Assembly: GCA_944351315.1 (NCBI GenBank)
Contig: CALVPL010000035.1
Span: 1-15,967 of the forward strand
Origin: an uncultured Bacilli bacterium
GTDB lineage: Bacteria > Bacillota_I > Bacilli_A > RF39 > UBA660
Length of the DNA stretch: 15,967 nucleotides
Direction: 5' to 3'
Shown here: positions 1-7,386 of the stretch, piece after piece
Layout: each line of letters starts with the position of its first letter
Position numbering within the stretch: position 1 is the stretch's first letter
Position numbers and translations under genes: made by a program
Notes under the pieces: model-generated
Databases searched by the model: none
Told to the model about the DNA's origin: nothing
What the model saw: only the letters and a program-made list of their open reading frames with translations

Positions 1-550
1 ATACTTTATCTACATCTTCTTTTGTAGAAATTTTAGATTTTCTATAATCAACTAAGAACTCTTTAAATAGTACAGAGAAAAATGGTGAAGTATGTCCTTT
101 ATAAGTACAACCATCTATATCACAAAACGAAACATTCCTTCATCATTAACCAATATATTTTCAAAACTTAAATCTTGACAAACTATACCATTACTATGAA
201 CATTCCTCAATATTGTACTTGCTTTTTCTACATAAAGAAGTAATTCATTACAATTAAAATATCTTTTTAAAAATTTATCTGATAAGGGTATAGAGTTTGA
301 AAAATATCTCATTATAGCCTTTTAATCTACCATCCTCGATAATTAAATCTTGAGGTAATAAAACATTATCAATTTTTATTCCAGCCATATCAAGAAACTT
401 TCTGTGCAAATCTCTTTTTTCATTTGGATAAAGACCATCCAAAAATTTATAACATATATCTCCATCTGTATAAATTGTACTTTTCGTTCCTTGACTTTGT
501 AATTTTTGTAGAGTAGATAAATCTATTTCCTTTGATTTTATTTCTTCCAT
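1..550 (-). pseudogene. Protein-kinase-like gene, broken by two frameshifts and cut by the window edge
   Basis: Three consecutive reading frames on the minus strand add up to one kinase-fold protein. The first (ATG at 550, Shine-Dalgarno AGGGGA just upstream) has a small N-lobe with a glycine-rich-like stretch (QGTKSTIY) and a candidate ATP lysine in CYKFL. Near 312-318 the frame shifts; the next frame carries GIVCQDLSFENILV, a good match to the kinase catalytic loop (D...N). Near 133-136 it shifts again into a frame with FCDIDG, matching the metal-binding DFG-type aspartate, which stays open to base 1. Each junction is repaired by adding one base. The family is the eukaryotic-like or aminoglycoside-kinase-like fold; the substrate is unknown. 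It is either a decayed gene or has two sequencing indels, although neither site is a homopolymer. Confidence 0.75.
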
Positions 551-579
551 ACTATCATTCCCCTTTGAAATTGGTGTTT

Positions 580-608
580 ATACTACCACAAAATGTGATT
601 TTATGCAA
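580..608 (-). promoter_or_regulatory. Candidate promoter of the broken kinase gene
   Basis: Read on the minus strand, TTGCAT (608-603) is followed after 17 bases by TAGTAT (585-580), about 30 bases before the ATG at 550. The spacer holds a short palindrome (CACAAAATGTG, 587-597). The elements are imperfect and the call rests only on spacing and position. Confidence 0.35.
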
Positions 609-640
609 TATTTTCTCACATCTTACCTTTCAAAAATTTT

Positions 641-895
641 TCACACTAAATCTTTTATTTCTAGGGAATTTGCTAGACTTCCAACATATATAGTCTTAGA
701 ATAATTAAAAACTAGAAAAGTAATACCTTTAATAATAACTCTATGGGGTTCTATATAATTTAAATTTGTATGTTCTATGTTTTTAATACTTCCATTAATA
801 ATAGTTGGTTTCGTATTACAAAAATCACATATAAATTCTATTTTCTTTTTTAATTCCTCATCAAAATATAATTCTTTTGTTTTAAATTTAATCAT
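641..895 (-). CDS. Small protein of unknown function (84 aa)
   Basis: The family is not recognised. The 84-residue product has no signal peptide or membrane segment. Its N-terminal third is charged (Lys/Glu/Asp), followed by a CDFC pair of cysteines near residue 24 and a mixed beta-like C-terminal half. An SD-like purine run (AAGGAAAGAAAGGA on the minus strand) precedes ATG 895, supporting translation and the start. It lies downstream of the tRNA-Thr gene on the same strand, separated by a terminator-like hairpin, so it may depend on read-through or on a weak promoter near 950-960. The broken kinase gene follows it. A real gene is likely but not certain given its size. Confidence 0.55.
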   Translation of the reverse strand: MIKFKTKELYFDEELKKKIEFICDFCNTKPTIINGSIKNIEHTNLNYIEPHRVIIKGITFLVFNYSKTIYVGSLANSLEIKDLV

Positions 896-924
896 TTAAA
901 TCTATCCTTTCTTTCCTTAAATGC

Positions 925-951
925 AAAAAATCAACTTCTTTTGAAGTTGAT
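925..951 (-). terminator. Rho-independent terminator after tRNA-Thr(GGT)
   Basis: On the minus strand a perfect 9-bp stem (ATCAACTTC / GAAGTTGAT) with a 4-base loop is followed directly by a T run (929-925). It lies about 45 bases downstream of the tRNA and about 30 bases before the 84-aa gene. Confidence 0.8.
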
Positions 952-994
952 ACTATATGTTTAAATCTAACAAAAGTTAGAACAGATTGCTCAA

Positions 995-1068
995 TGGTGC
1001 CGATTAACAGAATTGAACTGTTCTCTGATGCTTACCATGCATCTGTACTACCACTGTACTAAATCGGC
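995..1068 (-). tRNA. tRNA-Thr, anticodon GGT
   Basis: On the minus strand a full cloverleaf forms: acceptor GCCGATT/AATCGGC, D-stem GTAC/GTAC, anticodon stem GATGC/GCATC with loop ATGGTAA (anticodon GGT), T-stem AACAG/CTGTT, discriminator A and encoded CCA. It reads ACC/ACU threonine codons and complements the tRNA-Thr(TGT) at 10648. It is a single gene with its own promoter and terminator. Confidence 0.93.
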
Positions 1069-1076
1069 TTAACATC

Positions 1077-1104
1077 ATATTATCATAATTTTTTTTCTTT
1101 GCAA
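1077..1104 (-). promoter_or_regulatory. Promoter of tRNA-Thr(GGT)
   Basis: On the minus strand TTGCAA (1104-1099), a 16-base spacer and TAATAT (1082-1077) place the transcription start around 1070, just before the tRNA 5' end at 1068. Confidence 0.6.
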
Positions 1105-1157
1105 ATATAATTTTACATAGATTATGTGTTTTTTTGATAAAAAATTAGGCTTTTTAG

Positions 1158-1186
1158 TTGTACTTTTTGTCGAAAAAAATTATAAT
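1158..1186 (+). promoter_or_regulatory. SigA-type promoter of the zinc-ribbon operon
   Basis: TTGTAC (1158-1163) and a perfect TATAAT (1181-1186) are separated by 17 bases. The expected start near 1193 gives a 20-base leader containing GGAGTG before ATG 1214. Confidence 0.75.
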
Positions 1187-1213
1187 AGAGATATAGAAAA
1201 GGAGTGAAAAAGG

Positions 1214-2467
1214 ATGTATTGCAGCGAATGCGGAGCGAAACTAAAGAAAAATGCTGAATTTTGTGGTGAATGTGGCACAAAAGTAGAAAAAGAAAGTGAG
1301 GAGAGAGAAGAAAAACAAACCCCTAAAAAAACAAAAACTGTGAACTCTAAAAAACCAATTTCTAAAAAGAAAAAGATTTTAATAGGTGTAATAGTTCTTG
1401 TAGTTGTAGCCTTAATCGGTGGTTACTGCTTTTTAAATAATCGCTTTGGTCCAGAAGGTGTAGCAACAGAATACTTAGAAGCGATGATTAGTAATGATGC
1501 CGGTCGAATTTACGATTCATTAGGATTAACTGGCGATACAACTTTTACTAGTGAAGAAGAATTTAAAAAAGTATTTGAAAAAAGTTATAATGCTTTTGAT
1601 GATGTTTTAAATTACAAACTAGTTAATGTATCCTATAATGAAAGCAAATTAAGTGCGAATGTTGAATTTCAAATAGCTTCAGAAAACAGTGAAGAAGATA
1701 CAGTAACAATTCGTGTAATTAAAAATAGCAAAAAGAAATTTTTGATTTTCGATTCATGGCAAGTAGCAAATGTTTCAGATTCTTTAGTAGTGAAAGATTA
1801 TCAAATTTCAGTACCAAAAGGATCAACAGTTCAAGTAAATGAAATTTCATTAGATTCAAAATACTTGAATTCCGAAAAATCTACAAATGAATTAGATGTT
1901 TATGTAATTCCTCAAATTTTTGAGGCAAGTGCATCAATTAAAATCAATTTGCCTTATGGAATTGAAGTTACAGATGAAATGGACATATCTAGTTATAACA
2001 CAACTTATGAAGCAGATATTACTTTAGAAGATTTAAACGATGAAACCGTTACAAAATTACAAGATCAAATGAAGAGTGATATCAATGCCCTTTATGCAAA
2101 TCTTATTGCTAAAAAAGATTGGAATGCAGTAAAAGAAAGTTATAGCTATGGTGATGCAAGCTTAATAAATTTACAAGAGGAGTATCAAGATCTTTATGAA
2201 GAACTTGTAAGCGATAGTGATAAAACTTTAAAGAAATTTGACGTTACTTCACTAACACTTACTAAAGTAGCATTAGATGATGGTAAGTTAAAAGTAACAG
2301 CAAGATATAACTATACATACACAATAGATTACAAAAATTATAATGATGAAGTAAAAACAAAAGAAGGAAAAAGTTCAAGTTCTACGACAATTACTTATGA
2401 TTATATAGAAAATGCGTTTAAGATGAATAATATAAGTGGAACTGTAGATTATTTTTCAACTTGGTAA
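1214..2467 (+). CDS. Zinc-ribbon, single-pass membrane protein, TcaA/YvbJ-like
   Basis: The protein starts with a zinc ribbon (C3, C6, C17, C20), continues through a Lys/Glu-rich linker and has one membrane helix at about residues 55-74, preceded by a KKKK stretch. This predicts a cytoplasmic ribbon and roughly 340 residues outside the cell. The outer part begins with a helical segment (GPEGVATEYLEAMIS) and ends with a similar one (MKSDINALYANLIAKKDWNAVKESY) leading into beta-rich sequence, resembling the NTF2-like and beta domains of S. aureus TcaA and B. subtilis YvbJ. TcaA is linked to teicoplanin sensitivity and envelope stress; the function here is inferred. The 417 residues are close to TcaA's length. 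A strong promoter and GGAGTG site fix the start. The next gene, 46 bases on, also encodes a zinc-ribbon membrane protein, so they probably form an operon. Confidence 0.8.
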   Translation: MYCSECGAKLKKNAEFCGECGTKVEKESEEREEKQTPKKTKTVNSKKPISKKKKILIGVIVLVVVALIGGYCFLNNRFGPEGVATEYLEAMISNDAGRIYDSLGLTGDTTFTSEEEFKKVFEKSYNAFDDVLNYKLVNVSYNESKLSANVEFQIASENSEEDTVTIRVIKNSKKKFLIFDSWQVANVSDSLVVKDYQISVPKGSTVQVNEISLDSKYLNSEKSTNELDVYVIPQIFEASASIKINLPYGIEVTDEMDISSYNTTYEADITLEDLNDETVTKLQDQMKSDINALYANLIAKKDWNAVKESYSYGDASLINLQEEYQDLYEELVSDSDKTLKKFDVTSLTLTKVALDDGKLKVTARYNYTYTIDYKNYNDEVKTKEGKSSSSTTITYDYIENAFKMNNISGTVDYFSTW

Positions 2468-2513
2468 TAAAAAAGAAAATTTTGAAATAAAATAGAAGTG
2501 AGGAGAGGTTATT

Positions 2514-3239
2514 ATGGCAAAATTTTGTACAAAATGTGGAAAAAAATTAGTGGATGGACAACCATGTGATTGTGAGAAAAAGGAAAAAAAGGAAGTAAAA
2601 GAAACTGTTGAGGTTGAAGTAGCTTCAAACAACGCGAATGACATCGTAAATGATTATTTAGATGTTTTAAAAGGAGTATTTGTTACACCAATAGATGCAA
2701 TGAAAAAATATGCTAAAAATTCTAAATTTGTTTTAGCGTTAGTAATGTTAGGAATTAATGTTCTAGTCTTTGGATTATTTGTTTACATTTTCGCTGGCAA
2801 AAGCGTGAATTTCATTGCAAGTCTAAGTGGATATGGCTCATTACTAAGAAATTATAATGTTGATGTTCCAATTAGTGTGTTCTTTTTTGCAGTATTACTT
2901 ATGGCAGTATTCTTCTTCTGCTTAGGTGGTTTATTACATTTCTTCTGTGGAACAATTATGAAAAAAGATTCAGATTTTAAATCAATCATGGGATTACTTG
3001 GTGTAAATGCAGTCTTTACAACTGTAACTACTTTAGTAGCTTTAGTTTGCTTGTTCATAAATGTTTGGTTAGCAATTTTTGTAATAGCTATTGCTGGTGT
3101 AATTTTCTTATTAAATGTGTATCATGGATTCACTGAAATTAGTAAGATAGACAAAAATAGAATGAATTACGTATTTACTACAGCATATGTAATCACTTTA
3201 TTCCTTGTTTGCTATGTTTTACCACAAATTTTTAATTAA
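2514..3239 (+). CDS. Zinc-ribbon multi-pass membrane protein (Yip1-like)
   Basis: The 241-residue protein opens with a short zinc ribbon (C5, C8, C18, C20) and a highly charged Lys/Glu linker, then an amphipathic stretch (VTPIDAMKKYAKNS). About five hydrophobic helices follow at roughly residues 71-93, 121-146, 156-181, 184-206 and 217-239. This matches the 'zinc ribbon plus Yip1-like' proteins common in Firmicutes, whose biochemical role is not established. AGGAGAGG lies upstream of ATG 2514. No separate promoter is visible in the 46-base gap, so it is probably co-transcribed with the TcaA-like gene. A terminator follows directly. The ribbon may allow the two proteins to sense a shared signal or to associate, but this is inference. 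Confidence 0.75.
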   Translation: MAKFCTKCGKKLVDGQPCDCEKKEKKEVKETVEVEVASNNANDIVNDYLDVLKGVFVTPIDAMKKYAKNSKFVLALVMLGINVLVFGLFVYIFAGKSVNFIASLSGYGSLLRNYNVDVPISVFFFAVLLMAVFFFCLGGLLHFFCGTIMKKDSDFKSIMGLLGVNAVFTTVTTLVALVCLFINVWLAIFVIAIAGVIFLLNVYHGFTEISKIDKNRMNYVFTTAYVITLFLVCYVLPQIFN

Positions 3240-3243
3240 TAGG

Positions 3244-3270
3244 CTTTCGCTTTCATGCGAAAGTTTTTTT
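3244..3270 (+). terminator. Terminator of the zinc-ribbon operon
   Basis: A perfect 7-bp stem CTTTCGC/GCGAAAG with a 6-base loop is followed by seven T, starting 5 bases after the stop codon. Confidence 0.9.
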
Positions 3271-3321
3271 ATGAAAAAATAATGACCAAAGTAAACTTAT
3301 CGATATTTACAAAAGTTCAAC

Positions 3322-3327
3322 TATAAT
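3322..3327 (+). promoter_or_regulatory. Possible -10 box for the VanZ-RDD gene
   Basis: A perfect TATAAT lies about 75 bases before ATG 3402, but no convincing -35 stands at the right distance. A second, weaker TATGAT (3376-3381) is too close to the ribosome site. The gene must have its own promoter because a strong terminator stands upstream. Confidence 0.3.
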
Positions 3328-3401
3328 TGATCGGTTAGAAACTGAAATAAAAAAAATAAAAAATCCATCTAAATTTATGATAAACTAAAGGTGGTGATAA
3401 C

Positions 3402-4532
3402 ATGTCAACGTTTTCTTATGCGATTAAAATGGCTATCTTACTTTTTCCAATAGTAGGTTTACTTTTTACCATACCTTATATGATTCACCAATATCATAAA
3501 TATGGTTCCATTAGTGCTTATCGTTCCATCATTCTTTATTCGTTTTTATTATACTTAATGACAGCCTATTTTTTAGTAATACTCCCATTACCAAGTATTG
3601 AAACGGTCTCAAAAATGACTACTCCAAGTTATAATTTAGTTCCATTTCATTTCATTTCAGAAATATTTTCTTTATCTTCCTTTTCCGTTAGTGATTTTGC
3701 CACATATTTTCCAACATTACAAAATCCAGCCGTTTGTGAATCCTTGTTTAATATTCTTTTAACAATTCCATTTGGATTATATCTGCATTATTATTTTGAA
3801 TTCAATTTTAAGAAAACCGTTTTTTATACTTTCTGTCTAACTTTATTTTTTGAAATAACTCAATTAAGTGGTTTGTATTTTATTTATCCAAGAGGATATA
3901 GAGTATTTGATGTCGACGATTTAATACTAAATACATTTGGGGGAATTCTAGGATATTTTATTGCCTTTATTCCTTTAAAATTTTTGCCGACAAAAAAAGA
4001 AATTGATGAAGAAGTAAAAGAAAAAGCTAAAAAAGTAAGTCTTTTAAAAAGAGGTATGACTTTTGGAGTAGATTTCTTTTTATATGGAATATTTCTATTT
4101 GCCAGTTACTACTTAATCCATAATTATATAGAAGATACCATAGGAATTTATTTAGGAATCTTTCTCATATGGACAATTTTCTATTTCCTAATCTTGCCAA
4201 TTTTATTAAAAGGAAAAACGATAGGAATGAAATTTTTTCACTTACGATTTAATTCTGAAAAGAAAATCACCTGGTATCGAATCATCGCATATTATTTTTG
4301 GAAAATATTCTTTTATCTGTTCGTTCCTTTAGCATTTTTATTTGGAGGCTACTTACTATGGAAAATAAAGAAAATATCTACAAATTTCTTTGAATATTAC
4401 AGCATAGTCATCGCCGCTTTAACATTAATGACTTATTTAATTGCTTTATTAAAAAGAATTTTTGGAATGCCTTTATCATATGAAAAAATCAGTCATATTA
4501 CAATAGTGAGTAGTTTAGATGAAACATCATAA
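3402..4532 (+). CDS. VanZ-like and RDD two-domain membrane protein
   Basis: Residues 1 to about 195 form a VanZ-like domain with several membrane helices, the YNLVPFHF segment, a FEITQL-type helix and the family motif FDVDDLILNTFGG (169-181). A charged linker (KKEIDEEVKEKAKK) leads to an RDD domain from about residue 214, with R217 and D224 in the first helix and LKGKTIGMKFFHLRF later. VanZ proteins are known from teicoplanin resistance, while RDD proteins are poorly defined membrane proteins, some linked to ion transport. The fused architecture is known in Firmicutes but its role is not. AGGTGGTGAT precedes ATG 3402. The last 6 bases overlap the end of the convergent helicase gene and no terminator is visible. 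Confidence 0.8.
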   Translation: MSTFSYAIKMAILLFPIVGLLFTIPYMIHQYHKYGSISAYRSIILYSFLLYLMTAYFLVILPLPSIETVSKMTTPSYNLVPFHFISEIFSLSSFSVSDFATYFPTLQNPAVCESLFNILLTIPFGLYLHYYFEFNFKKTVFYTFCLTLFFEITQLSGLYFIYPRGYRVFDVDDLILNTFGGILGYFIAFIPLKFLPTKKEIDEEVKEKAKKVSLLKRGMTFGVDFFLYGIFLFASYYLIHNYIEDTIGIYLGIFLIWTIFYFLILPILLKGKTIGMKFFHLRFNSEKKITWYRIIAYYFWKIFFYLFVPLAFLFGGYLLWKIKKISTNFFEYYSIVIAALTLMTYLIALLKRIFGMPLSYEKISHITIVSSLDETS

Positions 4533-6011
4533 AAACAAACATTCAGTATTTTTATCTTTTTTCAATTCTTTAATAAAACAAGAAGGATTATATTTAGGAA
4601 TAAGCAAATAAACAAAAGTTTTTGTTCGAGTAAGAGCTACATAAAAAAGCCTTCGTTCTTCTTCAAAAGGATAGGACTGTTCCTTTTTAATGAAAGAAAG
4701 AATTTTTTCATCTTTTAAAAGAGAAGGGAATCCATATAACGTATCTTCTAAATTGAGCAAAATAACAACATCACTTTCCAATCCTTTAGCCGCATGTACC
4801 GTTAAAAATCGGATTTTATGATTAGGAAATTTAGTAAAAACAAGTTCTTGATTTTCCTTTAAAGAATACGCCAAATCCTTGGTGTATTTTTTTAAGTCAT
4901 AATGGTTACGGCCTAAAAGAAAAATTTCTTGATCCTCTGGAATTTTTTTCAATACTTTTTCTAAAACAGAATCTTTATTTTTATAGTAAATCAATTTTAT
5001 TGGTTTTAAAATATGTTTAGAACTTTTAAGTTCCTTTTTTATTTGATTGGGATTTTTTTGAATAAATTTTCCGGCGGACTTTACAAGTTCATCACTGTTG
5101 CGGTATGTTGTTTCTAATTTATAACTTTTAACGTTTGGAAAATAAGAAGAAAAATTCAAAAAAATAGTGAGATCACATCCTGAAAAATGATAAATCGATT
5201 GATAATCATCACCAACTACACATAAAGAAGCATCCGTTTGTTTTAAAATTTCTTGCACAAATTGAAATCGACATAAAGATGTATCTTGAAATTCATCAAT
5301 AATTAAAAGTTTATAAGGAAGAGAACAGTGGTGTTCTTTTAAATAACTAGTGGCTTTTAAAATGATATCATCAAAATCCAAGATTCCCGAACTTTCTTTA
5401 TTAGATTCATATAATAAATAAATCGCATAAACAATATAAAGAAGAGGTTCTTTTTGAGCTTTTTTCAAAATTTCCTTTAAATCATTTTGAAAATATCCAT
5501 TAGCTTTAAATAAATTGATAAAAGTAAGAATTAGTTTTTTAATACCAGGAAATTTAGCAGATTCTAGAATTTTTTTCCATGAGAAAAAAGGGGGAACATC
5601 CAAAATTTTATAACATTTTTTAGCCAAAAAAGAATTTCCAAAACATTTAGTTTGAAAAAATTCATCTATCGTAAATTCTAATAAATCCGGTTTTGCTATC
5701 GTATAGAAAATTTTTTCCTTTTTCAAAATATCTAAAGCAAGCTTATGAAAAGTAAAAGTAGGAACATCTACATGACAATTTTTAAAAATATTTTGTTTTA
5801 AATTATTCGTAGCCTCATTGGTAAAAGAAATCGTACAAATTTCTTCAGGTTGAATCAGTTGATTTTCTAACATATATTTAATCTTACCAATTAAAGTTAA
5901 TGTTTTACCAGAGCCGGCACCTGCGATAATTAAAGAATATTTTGCGTTTTCTAAAACAGGTTTTAACTGTTCTTCATCAAGTTCATAATTGTTGACAATA
6001 ATTTTAATCAT
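4527..6011 (-). CDS. Compact UvrD/Rep-type superfamily 1 helicase
   Basis: ATP-driven 3'-5' DNA translocase or helicase by family. All core motifs are visible: Q-motif LDEEQL (Q15), Walker A AGAGSGKT (30-37), motif II DEFQD (239-243), motif III VVGDDYQSIYHFSG, motif IV ETTYRNS, motif V FLTVHAAKGLESDVV and motif VI EERRLFYVALTRTK. At 494 residues it is far shorter than PcrA/UvrD (about 700), so the 1B/2B accessory insertions must be small or missing and the C-terminal tail is short. It is unlikely to be the main PcrA; the role is probably accessory DNA repair. ATG 6011 is the only start upstream of the Q-motif. It has no Shine-Dalgarno and follows the -10 box at leaderless distance. Confidence 0.85.
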   Translation of the reverse strand: MIKIIVNNYELDEEQLKPVLENAKYSLIIAGAGSGKTLTLIGKIKYMLENQLIQPEEICTISFTNEATNNLKQNIFKNCHVDVPTFTFHKLALDILKKEKIFYTIAKPDLLEFTIDEFFQTKCFGNSFLAKKCYKILDVPPFFSWKKILESAKFPGIKKLILTFINLFKANGYFQNDLKEILKKAQKEPLLYIVYAIYLLYESNKESSGILDFDDIILKATSYLKEHHCSLPYKLLIIDEFQDTSLCRFQFVQEILKQTDASLCVVGDDYQSIYHFSGCDLTIFLNFSSYFPNVKSYKLETTYRNSDELVKSAGKFIQKNPNQIKKELKSSKHILKPIKLIYYKNKDSVLEKVLKKIPEDQEIFLLGRNHYDLKKYTKDLAYSLKENQELVFTKFPNHKIRFLTVHAAKGLESDVVILLNLEDTLYGFPSLLKDEKILSFIKKEQSYPFEEERRLFYVALTRTKTFVYLLIPKYNPSCFIKELKKDKNTECLFL

Positions 6012-6018
6012 GAAATCT

Positions 6019-6048
6019 ATTATAAAAAAAGTAAAGCTTATTTGTCAA
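6019..6048 (-). promoter_or_regulatory. Consensus promoter of the helicase gene
   Basis: On the minus strand a perfect TTGACA (6048-6043), an 18-base spacer and a perfect TATAAT (6024-6019) place the start at about 6011-6013, on or next to the A of ATG 6011. Confidence 0.8.
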
Positions 6049-6117
6049 TTTGCTCGAAAAGTTGAAAAAAGAAAGAAAAAAATCAGGTAAAAAAACAGAA
6101 TTTTTTTGTTTAGATTT

Positions 6118-6130
6118 GTCAAATTTTGAC
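6118..6130 (+). promoter_or_regulatory. Perfect inverted repeat upstream of the alr-like operon
   Basis: GTCAAA-T-TTTGAC is a perfect 6+1+6 palindrome about 30 bases upstream of the extended -10 of the operon and about 70 bases upstream of the divergent helicase promoter. The position fits an operator or activator site, but no regulator is identified. Confidence 0.35.
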
Positions 6131-6157
6131 GTTTATCTATAAAGAAAGACGAGTTTT

Positions 6158-6166
6158 TGTTATAAT
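6158..6166 (+). promoter_or_regulatory. Extended -10 promoter of the racemase-ligase-amidase operon
   Basis: TGTTATAAT has both the TGn extension and a perfect -10. The -35 region at the right distance is poor, as is usual for extended -10 promoters. A start near 6173 gives a short leader with AAGGTGAT before ATG 6190. A weaker alternative, TTGTCA (6116-6121) with TATAAA (6138-6143), lies upstream. Confidence 0.6.
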
Positions 6167-6189
6167 AAAAGGGATATGAAGGTGATCAA

Positions 6190-7368
6190 ATGCAACGAAA
6201 AACTTATGCAAACATTGATGGAAATATATTAAAAAATAATGTGAAAGAAATCATTAAAAAATATCCTGATTACGACTATTATTTTGGCGTTGTAAAAAAT
6301 AATGCCTATCATCATGGTATGAAATGTGTTTTAGATTTGATTGAAGGAGGAGTGAACTATTTAGCAGTTTCCTCATTAGAAGAAGCTCTAGCAGCTCGCA
6401 AATACACAACAGATACTCCAGTTTTATCTTTACAACCTATTGATTTAGAATTTATTTTAGATGCGATCAACAATAATATAACCATAACTATAGACTCTTT
6501 AGAATATGCCCAAAAATTAGTGAAACTAGATTTGTTTGATCAATTAAAAGTTCATTTAGCTATTGATTCAGGAATGAACCGTTTAGGATTCAAAAAGAAA
6601 GACGAATTAGAAAAAGCATTTGAGTTATTAAAAGAAAACAAACATATTACAATTGAAGGGATTTTTAGCCATTTTGCGACCTCAGGAGTGATGGATCCAT
6701 ATTTTGATCAACAAGTAAATAATTTTTTAGAAATCACTTCTGTAATCGATTTAAAAGAAATTCCAATCATTCACATGGGAAGAAGTTTGACACTGGTAAA
6801 CCATCCAAAATTATCCTTTTGTAATGGAATTCGTTTAGGAATCATTATGTATGGGTTTTCTCAAAGTAGAAAAGATGGAAAATCTTTACAAAGTAAAATC
6901 CATATCTTAAAAAGAAAATGGTTACAAAAAAAATACAAATGCAGTCCAACTACCTTAGAAAATGATTTGCACTTAGAAACAGCAATGCAGCTTTATAGTA
7001 CCGTAATAAGCACTCGTTCAGTCCATAAAGGAGAAGTAGTCGGTTATAGTACATATAAAGTAGAAGAAGATGGGTATATACTAACCTTGCCAATTGGCTA
7101 TGCCGATGGTGTAAGTAAAAATTTTCAATATGTTTATGCACAAGGAGAATATTTAAAAATTGTATCCGATTGTATGGATATGATATTAATATTTAGCAAA
7201 AAGAAAATAGAAGTAGGAACAGAAGTCGAAATTTTTGGGAAACATATTCCAATTCGTTCAGTTTGCAAGATTACTCATATGAATGCATATCATCTTTTCA
7301 ATCAAATTAGCCATCGAGTACTCAGAGTTCATATTCATAATGAAGAAAAAGAAGAAGTTTACTATTAG
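6190..7368 (+). CDS. Alanine-racemase-fold PLP amino-acid racemase
   Basis: A fold type III PLP enzyme of the Alr family that interconverts L- and D-amino acids in the cytoplasm. K36 in VVKNNAYHHG is the PLP lysine, with Y40 at the usual phosphate-contact tyrosine. IRLGIIMYG carries the arginine that faces the PLP ring, Y286 in GEVVGYSTY is the candidate second catalytic base, and LPIGYADG and CMD are further family motifs. Oddities: the usual KADAYGHG reads KNNAYHHG, and residues about 225-260 hold an extra Lys-rich segment before the C-terminal barrel. The length (392) is normal to slightly long. AAGGTGAT fixes the start. It is the first gene of an operon with a D-Asp-ligase-like enzyme 18 bases downstream. 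Alanine racemase is the default call; a role in supplying the ligase's D-amino acid, possibly D-Asp, is inference. Confidence 0.8.
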   Translation: MQRKTYANIDGNILKNNVKEIIKKYPDYDYYFGVVKNNAYHHGMKCVLDLIEGGVNYLAVSSLEEALAARKYTTDTPVLSLQPIDLEFILDAINNNITITIDSLEYAQKLVKLDLFDQLKVHLAIDSGMNRLGFKKKDELEKAFELLKENKHITIEGIFSHFATSGVMDPYFDQQVNNFLEITSVIDLKEIPIIHMGRSLTLVNHPKLSFCNGIRLGIIMYGFSQSRKDGKSLQSKIHILKRKWLQKKYKCSPTTLENDLHLETAMQLYSTVISTRSVHKGEVVGYSTYKVEEDGYILTLPIGYADGVSKNFQYVYAQGEYLKIVSDCMDMILIFSKKKIEVGTEVEIFGKHIPIRSVCKITHMNAYHLFNQISHRVLRVHIHNEEKEEVYY

Positions 7369-7386
7369 TAAAAGAAAGGAGATATT

